Of a DNA stretch of 64,000 nt, positions 61,787 through 64,000 are shown piece after piece. Source of the DNA: Palsa-506 sp963836355. Its GTDB lineage: Bacteria; Actinomycetota; Actinomycetes; Streptosporangiales; Streptosporangiaceae. A model generated the notes under the pieces. The model did not search any database. It was not told the origin of the DNA and was given only the letters and a program-made list of their open reading frames with translations. Location of the stretch: assembly GCA_963836355.1 (NCBI GenBank), contig CAWIJO010000002.1:1116001-1180000 (forward strand). Direction: 5' to 3'. Every line of letters begins with the position of its first letter. Position 1 is the first letter of the stretch. Position numbers and translations under genes: made by a program.

Positions 61787-63683
61787 CGGCCGCCGCCACG
61801 GTGCTTCCGGTGCCGCCCGGCCCGGGGCGATCCAGCGGCGTTACCGCCCTGGGCGTGCCCGCCTCCCAGGCCACGGTCAGCTCGGCCTCGTCGGGCCCGA
61901 GCGGCAGCGGCGACCCAGCCAGCTCGGCGCCAGTGACGCGCGGCAGGGTAAGCCGGAATACCGAACCCCTGCCCCGCTCGCCCCATGCCTCCAGCCAGCC
62001 GCCGTGCAGCAGGGCATCTTCCAGCGCGATGGACAGGCCGAGGCCGGTGCCGCCGGTGGTCCGCGCACGTGCCGGGTCCGCCCGCCAGAAGCGGTCGAAC
62101 ACCAGGTTTTCCTCGCCGGGTGCCAGTCCGCAGCCGTAGTCCCGGACGGCGACGGCCACCGCATCCCTGTCTCCGGCCACGGTGACGACCGTGTCCTTGT
62201 TCTCGCCATGCTCCACCGCATTGACCAGGAGATTCCGCAGGATGCGCTCGGCTCTGCGCCGGTCTACCTCGGCCACGCAAGGTTCCGCGGGAAGCCTGAA
62301 CTCGATCTTGGCGCCGCGGCGCTCGGCCAGCTGCTGTGCCACGTCGGCCGCGTTCCTGACCAGATCGCAGACATCGACAGGCTCCGGCTCCAGGGTCGCC
62401 GCGTTGGCGTCATACCTGCTGATCTCCAGCAGGTCGGCGAGCAGTGCCTCGAATCGCTCCAGCTGGCCCTGCAGCAGCTCGGCAGACCGGCCAGACGATG
62501 CATCAAGCTGCTGCCTGGACGCGAAGAGCACATCGGCGGCGATCCTGATGGTCGTGAGCGGGGTGCGCAGCTCGTGCGACACGTCGGAGACGAACTGACG
62601 CTGGACGTGCGAGAGCTCCTGCAGTTCCAGCATCTTCTCCTGCAGGCTGGCTGCCATGTCGTTGAAGGATGTCGCCAGCGCGGCCAGGTCGTCGGCCCCG
62701 CGCACCTGCATCCGCTCGGTCAAGTTGCCGGTGGACAGCCGCTGGGCACCGTGCGCTGCCTGCCGGACCGGGACCACCACCCACCGGGTGACCAGCGAGG
62801 CGATCGCGGCCAGCAGGAAGACCAGGGCGAGGCCGACCACGATGATGGTCCGCTGGACCAGCGCGAGGGTCTGCTCTTCCTGGCTGAGCGGGAACAGGTA
62901 ATACAGCTGGTAATAGCGGCCCACCGGCACGCCGATGGCGAGCCCGGGGGCAGCCGGGCCGCCGCCGACCGCGGGGACCAGCCTGGTCGGCGCGAAGACC
63001 GGCTGGTCATTCCCGGCCAGCTGGTCACTATTGACGCGGCTGATCAGCGCGCCTGGAATGCCCGCCCGCTGGTACGGGCCCTTGTACCAGCCGAGAACAT
63101 ACGCGTCCGCCCCCCTGTTCCGGTTGATCATGATGGCCGCGGCGGTCGCATTTCCTGAGCTGCTCTCCTCCGGCAACTGCGCGAGCAGCTGGTACATCAG
63201 CGTGTTCGCATGGCTGGAAGACGGCGGCGTGGTAATCAGCGCCGGCTGGTTCTGGGCCACGCCGAGGCCGACGGCCGCCAGGGTGGCCGCCGACCGCTCC
63301 TTGTTCTGCAGCAGCCCGCCGGCGATCTGCTGCAGCAGGAAGAAGCCGAGCACCGTGATCACGGCCGCGGAGATGATCAGCGTCGTGCCGACCACGCGCA
63401 GCTGCAGTGACCGGCTCCACCGGGTGCGCAGCGCCGCCAGGGCCGCCAGGCCGCGGGCCGGCGCGGCGGCGGCCCGGCGCCTGGCTGGCCGCAGCAGGCG
63501 GCTGATCTCCGCGAGCAGCGCCGCGGCAGCATGCCCGGCCGATGCGCCCGCGCGCCCGGTGGCAGCGCCGATCCGGCCAGCAGGCCGGTCGGCAGCGCCA
63601 GGCTGGCCGGCAGCACCGCCCCGGTCGGCAGCACCGGCGCGTGCGGCACTGCCTGCGCTGCCCGGAGTCGCTGCCCCCTTCAT
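61779..63683 (-). CDS. mtrB: Sensor histidine kinase MtrB
   Basis: 634-aa membrane kinase pairing with MtrA to control cell-wall and division genes. After an Ala/Gly/Arg-rich cytosolic start of about 85 residues come TM1 (LRVVGTTLIISAAVITVLGFFLL), a periplasmic sensor of about 160 residues, TM2 (IIVVGLALVFLLAAIASLV), HAMP, and the H-box FVSDVSHELRTPLTTIR. The ATPase domain follows with N-box LLVNAVEHGENK, DYGCGLAPGEENLVFDRFWRAD and GGTGLGLSIA. ATG 63683 follows AAGAAGGG. Confidence 0.93.
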   Translation of the reverse strand: MKGAATPGSAGSAARAGAADRGGAAGQPGAADRPAGRIGAATGRAGASAGHAAAALLAEISRLLRPARRRAAAAPARGLAALAALRTRWSRSLQLRVVGTTLIISAAVITVLGFFLLQQIAGGLLQNKERSAATLAAVGLGVAQNQPALITTPPSSSHANTLMYQLLAQLPEESSSGNATAAAIMINRNRGADAYVLGWYKGPYQRAGIPGALISRVNSDQLAGNDQPVFAPTRLVPAVGGGPAAPGLAIGVPVGRYYQLYYLFPLSQEEQTLALVQRTIIVVGLALVFLLAAIASLVTRWVVVPVRQAAHGAQRLSTGNLTERMQVRGADDLAALATSFNDMAASLQEKMLELQELSHVQRQFVSDVSHELRTPLTTIRIAADVLFASRQQLDASSGRSAELLQGQLERFEALLADLLEISRYDANAATLEPEPVDVCDLVRNAADVAQQLAERRGAKIEFRLPAEPCVAEVDRRRAERILRNLLVNAVEHGENKDTVVTVAGDRDAVAVAVRDYGCGLAPGEENLVFDRFWRADPARARTTGGTGLGLSIALEDALLHGGWLEAWGERGRGSVFRLTLPRVTGAELAGSPLPLGPDEAELTVAWEAGTPRAVTPLDRPGPGGTGSTVAAAGD

Positions 63684-63720
63684 GACCCTTCTTCACTGGA
63701 CGGAGCGGGAACCGGCCCGG

Positions 63721-63760
63721 CGGCCGGAGCATGCACCAGGCGGCCGGAGCATGCACCAGG
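63721..63760. repeat. 20-bp direct duplication between mtrA and mtrB
   Basis: CGGCCGGAGCATGCACCAGG occurs twice back to back in the 107-bp gap between mtrA and mtrB. Confidence 0.85.
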
Positions 63761-63790
63761 CCGTCGGCCGCGATGACCCGCCGCGGCAGG

Positions 63791-64000
63791 CTAACCCGAT
63801 CCCGCCTTGTAACCGACGCCGCGGACCGTGACCACGATCTCCGGGCGCTCGGGATCCTTTTCGATCTTGGCTCGGAGCCGCTGGACGTGCACGTTGACCA
63901 GACGGGTGTCGGCCGCGTGCCGGTATCCCCACACCTGCTCGAGCAGGACCTCGCGGGTGAATACCTGGCGCGGCTTGCGGGCCAGCGCCACCAGCAGGTC
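63791..64000 (-). CDS. mtrA: Response regulator MtrA, 3' end
   Basis: The last 69 codons of an OmpR/PhoB-type regulator; the frame is open through the right edge (DLLVALARKPRQVFTREVLL). The winged-helix recognition segment QVWGYRHAADTRLVNVHVQRL and the final TVRGVGYKAG are practically the MtrA C-terminus. Receiver domain and start lie beyond the window. Upstream partner of mtrB. Confidence 0.9.
   Translation of the reverse strand, partial: DLLVALARKPRQVFTREVLLEQVWGYRHAADTRLVNVHVQRLRAKIEKDPERPEIVVTVRGVGYKAGSG

Noticed and set aside
61665..63158. 497-codon plus-strand frame opposite lpqB/mtrB
   Set aside because: Antisense to the conserved MtrB kinase; no independent similarity.

Overview
The window is very GC-rich DNA from an actinomycete. 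The support is the conserved mtrA-mtrB-lpqB-hpf-secA block at the right end (here on the minus strand), an AdnAB-type recombination helicase-nuclease pair, an LpqY-SugABC-type sugar importer, MoeZ, a mycosin-like protease, an Rv3235-family protein, a DUF222/HNH (13E12) protein, and many start codons that are GTG. Order-level placement (Streptosporangiales or a relative) is only a guess.

Layout. 0-6.5 kb: 3' end of a ParB-like gene, then a minus-strand operon reading lacI regulator, lpqY lipoprotein, sugA, sugB, sugC. It has a TTGACG/GAGAAT promoter and a LacI-type palindrome just downstream of it. The lpqY, sugA and sugB frames are broken by many small indels. 6.7-7.6 kb: a tandemly duplicated YbjQ-like protein. 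7.9-12 kb: minus operon of M20 peptidase remnant, FadR-type regulator, alpha/beta hydrolase and APC permease. 12.3-20.9 kb: GCS2-family ligase, small lipoprotein, ECM4-like thiol transferase behind a SARP remnant, two small ORFs, a 5'-truncated beta-propeller, a sulfite-oxidase-like molybdoenzyme and a PatB/MalY C-S lyase. 21-26.5 kb: DUF222/HNH protein, then a tightly coupled MarR / 137-aa protein / ABC ATPase / ABC permease operon. 26.5-30.2 kb: a convergent second efflux operon (permease, two ATPases, TetR; 4-bp overlaps) with a palindrome touching its -10. 30.4-35.3 kb: MFS exporter, six identical 93-bp tandem repeats, a membrane GGDEF protein and a PHP hydrolase. 35.4-40.6 kb: TetR remnant, hypothetical protein, NudC, M20 dipeptidase, sulfotransferase.

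40.6-51.6 kb is a minus-strand run: moeZ, membrane protein, mycosin, alkyltransferase-like protein (ATL), adnA, adnB. 51.9-52.7 kb is the Rv3235-family gene, convergent with secA across a perfect 16-bp-arm hairpin. 52.8-64 kb holds secA, a small HGxxPAAW-type membrane protein, a YcaQ-like winged-helix protein, a NarL-type response regulator, hpf, lpqB, mtrB and the 3' end of mtrA. No comF-like gene is seen between lpqB and hpf.

Two themes run through the window. First, single-base indels break genes that should be intact. secA, normally essential, carries one extra base, so assembly error is the leading explanation for at least some of the frameshifts; the lpqY-sugAB locus is far denser in indels than anywhere else. 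Second, short tandem repeats are frequent at gene ends and in Pro/Gly/Ala-rich tails. I found no tRNA, rRNA, CRISPR array, transposase or prophage gene.
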